Source: Nitrincola alkalisediminis (lineage in GTDB: Bacteria > Pseudomonadota > Gammaproteobacteria > Pseudomonadales > Balneatricaceae). Taken from it: DNA of 64,000 bases. The notes below the pieces were generated by a model. That model saw only the letters and a program-made list of their open reading frames with translations. It had not been told where the DNA came from and did not search any database. Position numbers and translations under genes: made by a program. This document shows positions 37,676 to 47,797 of the stretch, piece after piece (the stretch's first letter is position 1; each line of letters begins with the position of its first letter). Location: contig NZ_VYTY01000001.1 in assembly GCF_009821115.1 (NCBI RefSeq), forward strand, positions 62,001 to 126,000, in the 5' to 3' direction.

Positions 37676-39157
37676 ATGGCTGAAGAAATACTCATCAACT
37701 TTACGCCCATGGAAACACGTGTGGCGGTCATTGAAAATGGCATGCCACAAGAAATTTATGTGGAGCGTGCCAGTCGTCGTGGAATTGTTGGCAATATTTA
37801 CAAAGGCAAAGTAGTGCGTGTCTTACCAGGAATGCAGGCAGCTTTTGTGGATATTGGGCTTGAGCGAGCGGCGTTTATCCCTGTAGATGAGGTGATTGAT
37901 GCTGCTAGTGGAACCCCGGGAGTTCGCCACAATATTTCAATTGCCGATGTTATAAAAGAAGGGGACACTCTGTTAGTTCAGGTGACCAAAGATCCAATCG
38001 GTACGAAGGGTGCGCGTTTAACCACACATTTATCCATCCCTTCGCGTTATTTGGTGTTGATGCCTGGTAATCCTCATATCGGCATATCACAGCGTATCGA
38101 TGACGCTGAGGAACGTGAGCGTTTGCGCCAAATAATGGAGGACCTATCCAGTGTTGAAAACCCCGATTATAAAGGCGGGGACAGTGGCTTTATTCTGCGC
38201 ACGGTTGCGGAAGGGGTCAGTGAAACCGAGTTGCGTTCGGATTTAAATTTTTTGCTGAGGCTCTGGTCGCGTCTGAATGAGAAAATAGCAAAGCTGCCGG
38301 CTCCGTCCGTTGTCTATGAAGATTTACCATTGCATATGCGTGCATTGCGCGATATGGCTCATAGCGGTGTTGAGCGTATACGCATTGATTCGCGGGAAAC
38401 CTATCAGCGATCCGTTGAGTTCGCACAATCGCTTGTACCTGAAATTGTCGAAAAGCTCGAATACTACCCAGGTGAACGTCCACTCTTTGACATGTTTAGT
38501 GTAGAGGAAGAGATGGAGCGTGCCCTAGGGCGGCGAATTGAGTTGAAGTCGGGGGGGTATTTGATTTTCGATCAAACAGAAGCGATGACGACAGTTGATA
38601 TTAATACGGGTGCATTTGTTGGTCATCGTAATTTAGAAGAAACCATTTTTAAAACGAACTTAGAAGCGGCAACCGCGATAGGTCGTCAGTTACGCCTGCG
38701 CAATTTAGGTGGAATCATTATTATTGATTTCATTGATATGACCGATGTTGATCATCAACGTCAAGTGCAACGGACCTTAGACCGTGTGCTCGAAAAAGAC
38801 CATGCCAAGTGTAAAGTAACCGGAGTTTCTGAATTGGGTTTGGTTGAGATGACTCGCAAGCGAACTCGCGAAAGTTTAGAGCAGGTTTTATGTGAACCCT
38901 GTCCTATGTGCCAAGGTCGTGGAACGGTCAAGACCCCTGAAACAGTCAGTTATGAAATATTTAGGGAGATTCTACGTCAGCATCGGGCGTACGATACCGA
39001 CAGCTATTTGGTGCTTGCGGCAACGTCTGTGGTTCATTATTTGATGGATGAGGCATCGGATCATGTTGCCGAACTTGAATCCTTTATCGGTAAAACGATT
39101 CGTTTTCAGGTGGAGCCTTTGTACGGCCCAGAGCTCTTTGACGTTGTTTTACGCTAA
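37676..39157 (+). CDS. rng: ribonuclease G
   Basis: Endoribonuclease of the RNase E/G family, matures 16S rRNA 5' ends and decays some mRNAs. 493 residues, the normal RNase G length without the RNase E scaffold. S1 domain about 38-125 (GNIYKGKVVRVLPGMQAAFVDIG), DNase I-like catalytic core with DINTG and IIIDFIDM, and a zinc link CEPCPMCQGRG (about 404-414). 12 bases after maf. Confidence 0.97.
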   Translation: MAEEILINFTPMETRVAVIENGMPQEIYVERASRRGIVGNIYKGKVVRVLPGMQAAFVDIGLERAAFIPVDEVIDAASGTPGVRHNISIADVIKEGDTLLVQVTKDPIGTKGARLTTHLSIPSRYLVLMPGNPHIGISQRIDDAEERERLRQIMEDLSSVENPDYKGGDSGFILRTVAEGVSETELRSDLNFLLRLWSRLNEKIAKLPAPSVVYEDLPLHMRALRDMAHSGVERIRIDSRETYQRSVEFAQSLVPEIVEKLEYYPGERPLFDMFSVEEEMERALGRRIELKSGGYLIFDQTEAMTTVDINTGAFVGHRNLEETIFKTNLEAATAIGRQLRLRNLGGIIIIDFIDMTDVDHQRQVQRTLDRVLEKDHAKCKVTGVSELGLVEMTRKRTRESLEQVLCEPCPMCQGRGTVKTPETVSYEIFREILRQHRAYDTDSYLVLAATSVVHYLMDEASDHVAELESFIGKTIRFQVEPLYGPELFDVVLR

Positions 39158-39160
39158 CAC

Positions 39161-42100
39161 ATGCGCATGAAAAACCTTGTTCGCATCAGTGCTCGTATCC
39201 TGTTATGGCTGATTTTCACACTGTGTTTATTGACCTTGTTGGCGCGTTTGGCGTTAACCCTGGTAGCGAACAACGAAGCACTTGTTTTGACACATGCGTC
39301 ACCTTATCTAAGGGGAGAAGTTCACAGCGGTGATCTTGAGGTATCGGTTTGGCGTCGCCATCCCCAGCTATCCTTATCTCAGTTGGACTGGATGGCCACA
39401 GATGAAACTGCCCACTTACAACGTTTAAACGTTGATTCGATTTCCGCCGAAATCGATCTTTTAAGCAGTTTGTGGCACCGAAGCCTTGTATTTAAAACGC
39501 TTGTCTTGCAGGGGGCCTCGGTTGATTTCACGATTACAGATCGTGACTCGGACGATGTCAGTCATGACGAAGCAACGTCTGCTTCTACACCTCGATTCTT
39601 AGCGGGCTTGATTCATTCCTCACTGGCAATTGAAAACCTAGCATTGAATGTGAAGCATGAGAATGAACAGCGTCAGATTGATGTGTTGCATTTGAGTGCG
39701 GGGCCTAGTGAAAAGGGCTTGGCGATGCAGGGGCGTTTGCGTTTGCCTCGCTTGATTTCAGATGACTCCATCGTTGAGTTTGGCGTACATCTTCCGAATG
39801 TGGGTGAACTAGCAACACTGGCAAGTGAGTTTCAACTCTATGTCAATGTTGAGGATTTAGAGCTTGAGCGTGTTGGATTTTTATTGCCAGCACTGGATAT
39901 CAAGGATTTGCCAGCAAGGCTCTCAACACAGGTATGGCTGTCAATTGAGTCGGGGCAGTTGATTGATGCTCAAGGGTCTTTAAGTGTCTCGGATTGGCAA
40001 CCGCATTTTTTGGCCGAGCCATTGCAGGCCACCGCCTATTTTCAAGGCACTGTTGCCGAGAATGAAGCACGTATTCAGCTGATGTCAGCTGATCTCCAGC
40101 TTCCTGATGCTGCTTTACGTTTAGAGCAGCTCAATATGAATTTTGCCCTGGATTCGGATGCAAATTGGGCATTGCGTCTTCTACAATTCGATGCATTAGA
40201 CTTGGGAGAGCTTAATAAGCTGATCTCATTTGCGCGTGAGCTGCCAGAGGACGTAGGTCCTTTGCTAAGCGATCTATCTCCGGCTGGGCAGTTACGCCAA
40301 TTACAACTTTATTTCGCTGATCTCGCGGACTGGAAGAGCTTTATATTTAGCGCTGAGCTTGATCAGGTTTCTGTGTCGGCATGGGATGAAGCGCCAGAAG
40401 CACGTGGGGTGGTTGGGCGTTTGGAAGCATCTTGGCAAGTAGGGCGAGTTGTTCTAGAGAGCGGCGAGTTCTATTTGAACTTTCCACAACTGTTTGATCA
40501 GGGCTGGTCTTACACCCATGCGTCGGGTGAGATCGATTGGTCCTGGAACGATGACGCGATGAAAATCGGTAGCAATGTGTTGGCGCTTAAGAACGATCAG
40601 GTGGATGCTAAGGGGCGGTTTAGTTTGTACCGTCCTTTTGACAAGGCGGAGCAGGTAGAGCTGAGCTTGATGATCGGTATGGCTAACTCACAGGCTCTTC
40701 AGGCTGAGTTTTACACGCCACCTGTTATTGGTGATGAGTTGCATGCGTGGTTAATGGGGGCGATTAAAGGGGGGGCTGTTAATCGTGCTGGCTTAGTGAT
40801 TCATGCAGGACTGAGATCCGAGGCGCCCTCTTTGCCGTTGAGTGTTCAGTTGTTTTTTGATGTTGATGATGCTCGTTTTGCCTTTTTGCCTGAGTGGCCA
40901 GCCATCGAAGACGCAAAGTTCTTTTTGCATCTGCGTGATACTGAGCTGCGTGTCGATATCGCACAGGGGCGGTTAATGGACACCAAGGTCAACAATGCTT
41001 GGGTTTACATGCCTCCTGACGCGCAGCGCTTGTACGTGGGTGCACCACTTGAAGGGGATTTATCTGATATCACTCAGTTACTAAAGGGGCCTTTAGGGCT
41101 TGCGCACGAAGTAGCTGACTGGCATTTTTCAGGCCAAGCGAGCACTGCATTGCAGTTGGTGGTTCCTCTAAATGATCAAGACTCAGTTAAGGTGGATTTC
41201 AAAGGGACTTTACATTCGGCAGCCGTGGCTTCAGACGCGCTTGATTTGTTGTTAGAAAAAATCACAGGCGAACTTTCTTACTCCACCGACACAGGATTTA
41301 GCGCGCCAAGGTTAAGTGGTCAGTTTTGGGGACAGCCTTTTCAAGCCTCGGTCGAAACCAACACTAATAAAACATTGATCGATCTTGCAAGTCGGGTGGA
41401 GATGCCGCAGCTTACTCGTTGGATGGCGATGGATACACTTAATGATAGTCTGTCGGGGCAAACGGACTATCGGGCCTCCGTTGTCTTGTGCGGTGATACA
41501 GATTGCCCAAAGGTATCCTTCGAATCCAATCTTGAAGGGGTTTCTATCCAAGGACCTAAGGGACTGCATAAATCAGCCGCCGATGTGCGTCCTTTGCGTG
41601 TCGAAATACAGCCTGAAAACACGCAGTTCCGTGTGGATTATCATGATCAGTTTGCGGCAGTCTACAATTACGGCACTTCACCTCGTGGAATGCTTCGAAT
41701 TGGCAGTGGAGAGGTTAACCTACCCGAATTGCCGGGGTTGGAAATTGAAGGGCGACTTTCCTACCTGGATGCAGACATTCTAGATGAGTGGTCGAGTTGG
41801 ATAGCGTTTCACATACCTAAAGTGTCACATGTGTCGAGTAGAGAAGAGGGTGTATCCAGCTTTCCAGTGACTCGTCTTTCCATTCGTGTTGCCGAGGCAG
41901 TGATGGCAGGGCAGACGTTTAGTAATATCCAAGTGGCGATGCGTCGTTTACTAACAGAACCTTCGCTGCATTTTCAGTTAAGCAGTGATCAAGCGACGGG
42001 GGTGCTAACTCAGGATAATGCCAATCAACCTTGGAGTTTATCCTTGAATGAGCTTGCTTTGACGTTTAAACCACAGCGCAAAACAGAGGCTAGCCTAGGG

Positions 42101-42967
42101 AGCGTCGAACCGCTTTTAACCCAGTCACTCTTGCAGCGTATGCCGATTTTAAACGTGGATATTGAGCGACTTGAGCTCAATGAAAAAAATATTGGGCATT
42201 GGCGCTTTGAGTTGATGCCAGCATCGGATCATCTAAAAGTGCATCAGATTGATGCCAGTTTAATGCAAATGAGTTTAACTGGGCAGTTAGACTGGTTTGT
42301 GGACCCAGCTCAAAATAGTCGTTTGCAGCTAAGGCTTATGGGGTCAGAGTTGCAAAATATTCTGAAGTCTTGGAGTGATGAGTCGGCCATTGAGGCAAAG
42401 AGTATTGATGCCATAGCGGATTTCACGTGGTTGGGAGGAGCAGAAGCATTCAAACTGTCTGCTCTAGACGGCCGTTTTGCCTTCTCGGCAGAACAGGGGC
42501 GTATTGTGGAGTCGGGTATGGGGGCTAACTTCCTAAGAGTGTTTGGCATACTCAATTTGAATACACTGTCTAGACGCTTGAAACTTGATTTTAGTGACCT
42601 GCTTAAAAAAGGATTGGTGTTTGATACGATGGCCGCCGCCTATTCTCTGAAGCAGGGACTTGCCAGTACAATGGACCCTCTAAAGCTGACGGGGCCGTCA
42701 GCGACCATGACGATTAGCGGTTCGTTAAACTTTCACAACGATCAATTTGATAAGATGATCGAAGTAAACATCCCCTTGGGCAGTAATCTGACACTAGGGG
42801 CTGTGCTGTTAGGCGCACCTCAAGTGGCTGGCGCCATTTTTTTGGTTGATCGAATCATGGGAGATCAGATCGAAAAAATGACTCGGATACGTTACCGTCT
42901 AACGGGAACCTTAGATGATCCCGTTATTCAGCTTGTGGGGCAGGCATCTTCAACATCTGATGAATAG
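39161..42967 (+). CDS. yhdP: YhdP-type AsmA-like envelope protein
   Basis: Very large inner-membrane-anchored protein, 1268 residues, similar in size to E. coli YhdP. One N-terminal membrane helix (about 10-33) followed by a long beta-rich periplasmic part with no cysteine-rich or catalytic motif, then an AsmA-like C-terminal segment (about 1150-1260) containing LKLDFSDLLKKGLVFD and LKLTGPSATMTISG. Proteins of this group form a hydrophobic groove and are implicated in phospholipid transfer to the outer membrane. It starts 3 bases after rng; convergent with darP. Confidence 0.9.
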   Translation: MRMKNLVRISARILLWLIFTLCLLTLLARLALTLVANNEALVLTHASPYLRGEVHSGDLEVSVWRRHPQLSLSQLDWMATDETAHLQRLNVDSISAEIDLLSSLWHRSLVFKTLVLQGASVDFTITDRDSDDVSHDEATSASTPRFLAGLIHSSLAIENLALNVKHENEQRQIDVLHLSAGPSEKGLAMQGRLRLPRLISDDSIVEFGVHLPNVGELATLASEFQLYVNVEDLELERVGFLLPALDIKDLPARLSTQVWLSIESGQLIDAQGSLSVSDWQPHFLAEPLQATAYFQGTVAENEARIQLMSADLQLPDAALRLEQLNMNFALDSDANWALRLLQFDALDLGELNKLISFARELPEDVGPLLSDLSPAGQLRQLQLYFADLADWKSFIFSAELDQVSVSAWDEAPEARGVVGRLEASWQVGRVVLESGEFYLNFPQLFDQGWSYTHASGEIDWSWNDDAMKIGSNVLALKNDQVDAKGRFSLYRPFDKAEQVELSLMIGMANSQALQAEFYTPPVIGDELHAWLMGAIKGGAVNRAGLVIHAGLRSEAPSLPLSVQLFFDVDDARFAFLPEWPAIEDAKFFLHLRDTELRVDIAQGRLMDTKVNNAWVYMPPDAQRLYVGAPLEGDLSDITQLLKGPLGLAHEVADWHFSGQASTALQLVVPLNDQDSVKVDFKGTLHSAAVASDALDLLLEKITGELSYSTDTGFSAPRLSGQFWGQPFQASVETNTNKTLIDLASRVEMPQLTRWMAMDTLNDSLSGQTDYRASVVLCGDTDCPKVSFESNLEGVSIQGPKGLHKSAADVRPLRVEIQPENTQFRVDYHDQFAAVYNYGTSPRGMLRIGSGEVNLPELPGLEIEGRLSYLDADILDEWSSWIAFHIPKVSHVSSREEGVSSFPVTRLSIRVAEAVMAGQTFSNIQVAMRRLLTEPSLHFQLSSDQATGVLTQDNANQPWSLSLNELALTFKPQRKTEASLGSVEPLLTQSLLQRMPILNVDIERLELNEKNIGHWRFELMPASDHLKVHQIDASLMQMSLTGQLDWFVDPAQNSRLQLRLMGSELQNILKSWSDESAIEAKSIDAIADFTWLGGAEAFKLSALDGRFAFSAEQGRIVESGMGANFLRVFGILNLNTLSRRLKLDFSDLLKKGLVFDTMAAAYSLKQGLASTMDPLKLTGPSATMTISGSLNFHNDQFDKMIEVNIPLGSNLTLGAVLLGAPQVAGAIFLVDRIMGDQIEKMTRIRYRLTGTLDDPVIQLVGQASSTSDE

Positions 42968-42969
42968 GC

Positions 42970-43506
42970 TTAAGCGTTGTCTTGAGCTTCAGCCGTTTCA
43001 CGAATAAATTTGAACAGTTTGCGATAGTTGGCCGGAGCGGCTCCCATTGCTTGTTCCTTGAGCGTATTCCGAATAAGTTGTCTTAACTTTTGTATGTCGG
43101 CTTCAGGAAACTCACGGATATAGTCTGTTAGGCTTTTATCCGTATCCGTCAGCAAGCGATCACGCCAAACTTCCAAAGCATGGAACTTTTGATTGTGTTC
43201 ATTGCGAGACGTGTCAAACTGATTGAGGGCTATTTTAATTGCATCGGCATCCGCTTTGCGCATCAACTTGCCAATGTATTGGAAGTGACGACGTAAAGCA
43301 CCATTTGCACTGATTTTTCGTGTTTCTTCAATTGCCTTGCGGAGTATATCGTCCATTGGAACTAGTGCCTGTTGATCTGGACGTAGTTCAGTGATGCGTT
43401 TGCCCAATTCTTGAAGAGCTTCCATTTGGCGTTTGACTTCAGAACGGCTGATCTCTTCACTCTCTGTGCCTTCTTGTAAAGATATCAGTCTGTCTGTTTT
43501 ACTCAT
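42970..43506 (-). CDS. darP: YjgA/DarP ribosome-associated protein
   Basis: 178 residues, all helical, DUF615. SRSEVKRQMEALQELGKRI near the N-terminus, RRHFQYIGKLMRK (about 74-86) and a long charged helix ending LRQLIRNTLKE. The family member in E. coli binds late 50S assembly intermediates. It ends 2 bases from the convergent yhdP stop. Confidence 0.92.
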   Translation of the reverse strand: MSKTDRLISLQEGTESEEISRSEVKRQMEALQELGKRITELRPDQQALVPMDDILRKAIEETRKISANGALRRHFQYIGKLMRKADADAIKIALNQFDTSRNEHNQKFHALEVWRDRLLTDTDKSLTDYIREFPEADIQKLRQLIRNTLKEQAMGAAPANYRKLFKFIRETAEAQDNA

Positions 43507-43538
43507 GAGGAAAATTACCTTGAAGGATTAATGGTGTG

Positions 43539-43808
43539 TTATTCGGGTTCGTCAAAGCGATTCTGAATTAACAATTCTAATGCAAGGTGCGCGTCCTGCG
43601 CATCGTCTCCATCTATGTGGAGTATTAGCTCGGTGCCTTTACTTGCCGCCAGCATCATAACGGACATGATGCTCTTACAATCGACCACGCGACCTGCTTT
43701 TTCAACTTGGATTTGACTATTAAATTCGTTTGCTTTAGCCGAGAGTTTTGCCGCTGCACGTGCATGTAGGCCAAGTTTATTTACTATCGTAACAGGTGCT
43801 TTTATCAT
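43539..43808 (-). CDS. ptsO: phosphocarrier NPr of the nitrogen PTS
   Basis: HPr-like protein passing phosphate from PtsP to PtsN. 89 residues from ATG 43808 (MIKAPVTIVNKLGLHARAA); 11 upstream in-frame residues are not conserved in the family. His15 is the phosphorylation site. CKSIMSVMMLAASKG surrounds the conserved Ser. 38 bases after rapZ. Confidence 0.95.
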   Translation of the reverse strand: MIKAPVTIVNKLGLHARAAAKLSAKANEFNSQIQVEKAGRVVDCKSIMSVMMLAASKGTELILHIDGDDAQDAHLALELLIQNRFDEPE

Positions 43809-43846
43809 AGAAACATTCCGATCATTCGCGCCAGAGATCAAAGGAG

Positions 43847-44704
43847 TTAACTCAACTCCCGGTGGCGTACACTTACATTATCCATAAGCTGATTAAAATG
43901 GCTAGCCAATCGTTCAGCAATAAAGACAGATCGATGTTGCCCCCCCGTGCAACCTATACCGACAGTTAAGTAGCTGCGGTTATCCTGCTTAATTTTGGGT
44001 AGCCATCGCTCCAGAAAATATACAATATCATGGATCATATCGATAGCATCAGGAGACTGCTCAAGAAATTGGATAACTTGCGGGTCATTACCTGTGTATT
44101 GGCGTAGCTCAGGTACCCAGTAAGGATTGGGTAGGGAGCGCACATCAAATGTGAAGTCTAGATCTAAGGGCAGTCCGTGTTTAAAGCCAAAGGATTCAAA
44201 CTGTAAGGATAATGTTTGTTCTTTGCGATTGGCAACCCGCAGTTTAATACTGTCCCTCAGTTCGTAGAGGCTGAGTCGGGTTGTATCGATACGAATGTCC
44301 GCTAAGGTTGCAATAGGTTCGAGTAAACGCTGCTCCTGATAAAGCGCTTCTTGTAAACCAGCGTGTGAGTTGGTTAGGGGATGTTTACGACGGGTAGCGC
44401 TAAAACGCTTCAGTAAGGTCGTTTCGGATGCATCTAAGTAAATGATCTCATAGACAAGATCGTCCATCCCGGCAAGTGTGTTGAGCACTGTGGGAACTTG
44501 TGAAAGATTGCTAATCAAATTACGTGCATCAATGCTGACGGAAAGCTTATCGGGGCGATCCGGTGCAATGAGCATTTGTTGAATGAGCTCGGGCAGCAAA
44601 AGTGCTGGAAGGTTATCAATGCAATAGAAACCAATGTCTTCCAGTGCTTGAAGTGCTGTACTTTTTCCGGAGCCCGAACGCCCACTCAGAATGACTAACT
44701 TCAC
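43847..44704 (-). CDS. rapZ: RNase adapter protein RapZ
   Basis: In enterobacteria it presents the small RNA GlmZ to RNase E to control glucosamine-6-phosphate synthase. 285 residues. P-loop GRSGSGKS at 8-15, IIYLDAS, the FKHGLPLDLDFTFDVR region and the C-terminal GIGCTGGQHRSVFIAE are intact. It overlaps ptsN by 4 bases. Confidence 0.95.
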   Translation of the reverse strand: MKLVILSGRSGSGKSTALQALEDIGFYCIDNLPALLLPELIQQMLIAPDRPDKLSVSIDARNLISNLSQVPTVLNTLAGMDDLVYEIIYLDASETTLLKRFSATRRKHPLTNSHAGLQEALYQEQRLLEPIATLADIRIDTTRLSLYELRDSIKLRVANRKEQTLSLQFESFGFKHGLPLDLDFTFDVRSLPNPYWVPELRQYTGNDPQVIQFLEQSPDAIDMIHDIVYFLERWLPKIKQDNRSYLTVGIGCTGGQHRSVFIAERLASHFNQLMDNVSVRHRELS

Positions 44705-45168
44705 TCAGTCGACTCCCCAAGTGACTGAATAACATTCTGAAAGAGGGTTTGTTTGTCTTCACTGCTTCTCAGCAATTCACGCACGTTGGATTGGCTGAAC
44801 AATTCCGCTAAAGTTGCCAAGGTTTGTAAGTGTTCGCTGGCAGCATCTTCCGGAACCAGTAAGCAGCAAATAATATCAACGGGTCGGTTATCGATGGCGT
44901 CGAAATCGACAGCTGATTGGAGGGTCATGAGCAGTGCTAAGGCCTCTGTGCAACCTGCCAAGCGACAGTGTGGAATAGCCACACCGTCGCCGATGCCAGT
45001 GCTACCGAGACGCTCTCTGTTTAAAAGACCGCTGAAGATGTCTTCAGCATCTAATCCGCTTGCTTGCTCAGCTAGGGTTTGGCTGGCAAGTTCAAGAACC
45101 CTTTTTTTGCTGATGGCGTCAATATGACAAAGGGTTCTTGATTCGGTCAGTAGCTCGGAAATAGGCAT
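44701..45168 (-). CDS. ptsN: nitrogen-regulatory PTS EIIA protein
   Basis: Terminal phosphate acceptor of the nitrogen PTS with regulatory contacts. 155 residues, EIIA mannitol/fructose fold. Phosphorylated His67 lies in GVAIPHCRL. TGIGDGVAIPHC and the LLVPEDAASEHLQTLA segment are typical. 19 bases after hpf, in the rpoN-hpf-ptsN-rapZ-ptsO order. Confidence 0.95.
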   Translation of the reverse strand: MPISELLTESRTLCHIDAISKKRVLELASQTLAEQASGLDAEDIFSGLLNRERLGSTGIGDGVAIPHCRLAGCTEALALLMTLQSAVDFDAIDNRPVDIICCLLVPEDAASEHLQTLATLAELFSQSNVRELLRSSEDKQTLFQNVIQSLGESTE

Positions 45169-45187
45169 GATAATTACTAAATCGTCT

Positions 45188-45478
45188 TTATTTATGGGAT
45201 TTCATTTTTTCTTTATGCTTAATAACTTGTCGGTCAAGTTTATCGACCAAAGCATCAATCGCCGCATACATATCTTCATTTTCGGACTGCGCAAACACTT
45301 CACCACCGGCGAGGTGCATTGTAGCTTCCGCTTTCTGGCGTTGTTTTTCAATACTCAGTGTGACTTGAACATTGGTAATGTTATCAAAATGACGTTCAAG
45401 ACGCTCAAATTTAGTGTGAACGTAGTCATTTAGGGATTCAGTCAATTCTACATGGTGGCCAGTAATATTGATCTGCAT
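45188..45478 (-). CDS. hpf: ribosome hibernation promoting factor, short form
   Basis: Binds the 30S A/P-site region and promotes 100S ribosome formation in stationary phase. 96 residues, S30AE domain only, so the short HPF type. INITGHHVELTESLNDYV and FERLERHFD at the start and EDMYAAIDALVDKLDRQVIKHKEK split across the C-terminal helix are typical. A hairpin lies between rpoN and its ribosome site. Confidence 0.95.
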   Translation of the reverse strand: MQINITGHHVELTESLNDYVHTKFERLERHFDNITNVQVTLSIEKQRQKAEATMHLAGGEVFAQSENEDMYAAIDALVDKLDRQVIKHKEKMKSHK

Positions 45479-45497
45479 GGGTTGTCTCCTTGGTAAG

Positions 45498-45517
45498 GGT
45501 ACGAAATGGCTCGTACC
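45498..45517 (-). other. hairpin between rpoN and hpf
   Basis: GGTACGA (45498-45504) pairs perfectly with TCGTACC (45511-45517), loop of 6. It lies 12 bases after the rpoN stop and just before the hpf ribosome site. No T-run; could mark partial termination or differential mRNA stability between the two genes. Confidence 0.35.
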
Positions 45518-45529
45518 TATCTATTATAA

Positions 45530-47029
45530 TTAAAGCAGACGCTTACGCTCATTAGAAGGTGGAATACCTAAAGCTTCACGATATTTTGCTACGGTTCGAC
45601 GGGCAACATTGATACCTTGCTCCATTAAGAGTTGTGCAATTTTATTATCGCTTAAAGGCTTGGCGGTATTCTCACTTGTAACAAGCTTTTTAATCAGAGC
45701 TCGGATAGCTGTTGAAGATGCGCCTTCTCCATCAGCCGTGTTCACCTGGCTTGAGAAAAAATATTTCAATTCAAAAATACCTCGAGGAGTATGAATGAAT
45801 TTTTGAGTGGTGACACGTGAAATGGTGGATTCATGCATAGAGACGGCCTCAGCAATATCATGAAGGACCATCGGTTTCATGCCCTCTTCACCCATTTCTA
45901 AGAAGTCTTTTTGGCGCTCGACGATTTCTGTTGCGACTTTTAATAAGGTCTCGTTTCGACTCATTAGGCTCTTTAGAAACCAGCGAGCTTCTTGTAGGTG
46001 GTTTTTCAAATAGGTGTTGTCAGCACTGTTGTCGGCTCGTCGAATTAAATCGGCATATTGTGTATTAATCTGAAGCTTCGGTGATGTCTCTGGGCTTAGC
46101 GAGACAATCCATTGATCTTGGACTTTGCGAACGACAACATCAGGTATGACATATTCAGATTGACTGGAAGCAATGCTGGCACCGGGCTTTGGATTGAGTG
46201 ACTGAATGATCTCGATGACCGACGACAAGTTTTCTTCGTTCAAGCGCAGCTTGCGCATTAGCGCTTTGTAGTCATGATTCCCTAAGAGTTGGAGATGTTC
46301 ATTCGCTAACTTTAAAGCCGTTTCTCTCCAAGGCAGAGTGTCTGGTAATTGTTTAATCTGAATGCTTAAACACTCGCTCAAATCACGTGCCGCAACGCCA
46401 GGGGGGTCAAATTGTTGAACCCTGTGTAACACGGCGATGACTTCATCAAGGTCAATATCACTGAAGATATCGGGGAATTGAGCAACGAATTGCTCCATGA
46501 GTTCATCAACACTAACCTGCAGATATCCATCAGGGTCAATGGCCTCAATTATCGCTTCAGCAATCAGGCGATCCGCATCGGACATAGGTGTTAAATTTAA
46601 CTGCCAATTTAAATGATCAAGCAGCGTGTCTTCACGAGAGTCGTTTTCATTGTCGGCCCATTCGCTGTCAGAACTGCTCCCTGAACTTTGATGCTGAAAG
46701 GTATCTTCCCAGCTGCTGTCTGTGGGGAGGTCTTCAGGTATTTGATCGTTCCAATCGTGCTCAGCTTCCGCTTCATGCTCAACCACCTCTTCACGGTCAT
46801 TTGAGGAGGGTTCTGTGCTCAGCTCTCGTTGGTTGTCCGAACTTAAATGGACTGGGATATCCGTATCCGTATCATCTTCGCTGATTTCAAGCAGCGGATT
46901 GCTTTCCAGCGCTTGTTGTATCTCTTGTTGTAGGTCCAACGTCGATAATTGCAATAAGCGAATAGCCTGCTGCAATTGCGGCGTCATGGTGAGGTGCTGG
47001 CCGATTTTTAAATGTAAGGCTTGCTTCAT
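45530..47029 (-). CDS. rpoN: sigma-54 factor RpoN
   Basis: Alternative sigma factor for enhancer-dependent promoters. 499 residues. Gln/Leu-rich region I (LTMTPQLQQAIRLLQLSTLDLQ, here split: QQAIRLLQLS at about 20-30), acidic region II (about 50-130), core-binding domain, then the RpoN box ARRTVAKYRE near the C-terminus. 41 bases after lptB, the classical lptB-rpoN-hpf linkage. Confidence 0.97.
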   Translation of the reverse strand: MKQALHLKIGQHLTMTPQLQQAIRLLQLSTLDLQQEIQQALESNPLLEISEDDTDTDIPVHLSSDNQRELSTEPSSNDREEVVEHEAEAEHDWNDQIPEDLPTDSSWEDTFQHQSSGSSSDSEWADNENDSREDTLLDHLNWQLNLTPMSDADRLIAEAIIEAIDPDGYLQVSVDELMEQFVAQFPDIFSDIDLDEVIAVLHRVQQFDPPGVAARDLSECLSIQIKQLPDTLPWRETALKLANEHLQLLGNHDYKALMRKLRLNEENLSSVIEIIQSLNPKPGASIASSQSEYVIPDVVVRKVQDQWIVSLSPETSPKLQINTQYADLIRRADNSADNTYLKNHLQEARWFLKSLMSRNETLLKVATEIVERQKDFLEMGEEGMKPMVLHDIAEAVSMHESTISRVTTQKFIHTPRGIFELKYFFSSQVNTADGEGASSTAIRALIKKLVTSENTAKPLSDNKIAQLLMEQGINVARRTVAKYREALGIPPSNERKRLL

Positions 47030-47070
47030 ATGCCAGATATATCACTCAGTTGAAGGATACGGATTAATGT

Positions 47071-47796
47071 TTAGAGCCTGAACTGCTCGCCAAGATAGGC
47101 TTGTCGAACCTGTTCATTTGCCATTATGTCAGATGGGTGGCCTTCTGCAAGGATATGACCTTCCGAAACAATGTATGCTCGTTCACATATATCAAGTGTT
47201 TCACGGACATTGTGGTCCGTGATTAACACGCCGATATTTTTAGATTGTAGATGCTTGATCGTTTGCTTTATATCGCTAACCGAGATTGGATCAACACCCG
47301 CAAAGGGTTCATCAAGCAAAATAAACGCAGGTTCGGTTGCCAACGCTCGCGCGATTTCAACACGTCGACGCTCTCCACCAGATAGGGACATGCCTAAACT
47401 GTCACGTATATGCGTAATACTAAACTCTTCTAGCAAGCTTTCAAGCATTGCCTTGCGCTGAGATGAGTTAAGATCTTTTCGCGTTTGTAAAACAGCCAAG
47501 ATGTTTTCAGCAACCGATAGTTTCCTGAATACGGAGGCTTCTTGTGGCAAGTAGCCCAAGCCAAGGCGTGCGCGCCCGTGCATCGGTAAACGGGTAATAT
47601 CTTTTTCATCAATTAAAATAGCGCCTTGATCTGCGTTGATCAAACCAACAATCATATAAAAGCAGGTTGTTTTTCCAGCACCGTTAGGGCCAAGGAGTCC
47701 TACAATTTCACCTTGCTTAAGATGTAAGGACACATCGCGCACGACCTGTCGACGTTTATACGACTTAGCTAAATGTTGTGCTTCAAGCGTGATCAT
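47071..47796 (-). CDS. lptB: LPS export ABC transporter ATPase LptB
   Basis: Powers extraction of LPS from the inner membrane with LptF/LptG (not in this window). 241 residues. Walker [10 protein letters not shown] (about 36-44), signature [15 protein letters not shown], Walker [14 protein letters not shown], His-switch [10 protein letters not shown]. Gap of one base to lptA. Confidence 0.98.
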   Translation of the reverse strand: MITLEAQHLAKSYKRRQVVRDVSLHLKQGEIVGLLGPNGAGKTTCFYMIVGLINADQGAILIDEKDITRLPMHGRARLGLGYLPQEASVFRKLSVAENILAVLQTRKDLNSSQRKAMLESLLEEFSITHIRDSLGMSLSGGERRRVEIARALATEPAFILLDEPFAGVDPISVSDIKQTIKHLQSKNIGVLITDHNVRETLDICERAYIVSEGHILAEGHPSDIMANEQVRQAYLGEQFRL

Positions 47797-47797
47797 A

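Noticed and set aside
39161-42967. 1268-residue protein considered as a possible novel giant adhesin
   Set aside because: N-terminal anchor, beta-rich body, AsmA-like end and location after rng identify it as YhdP.
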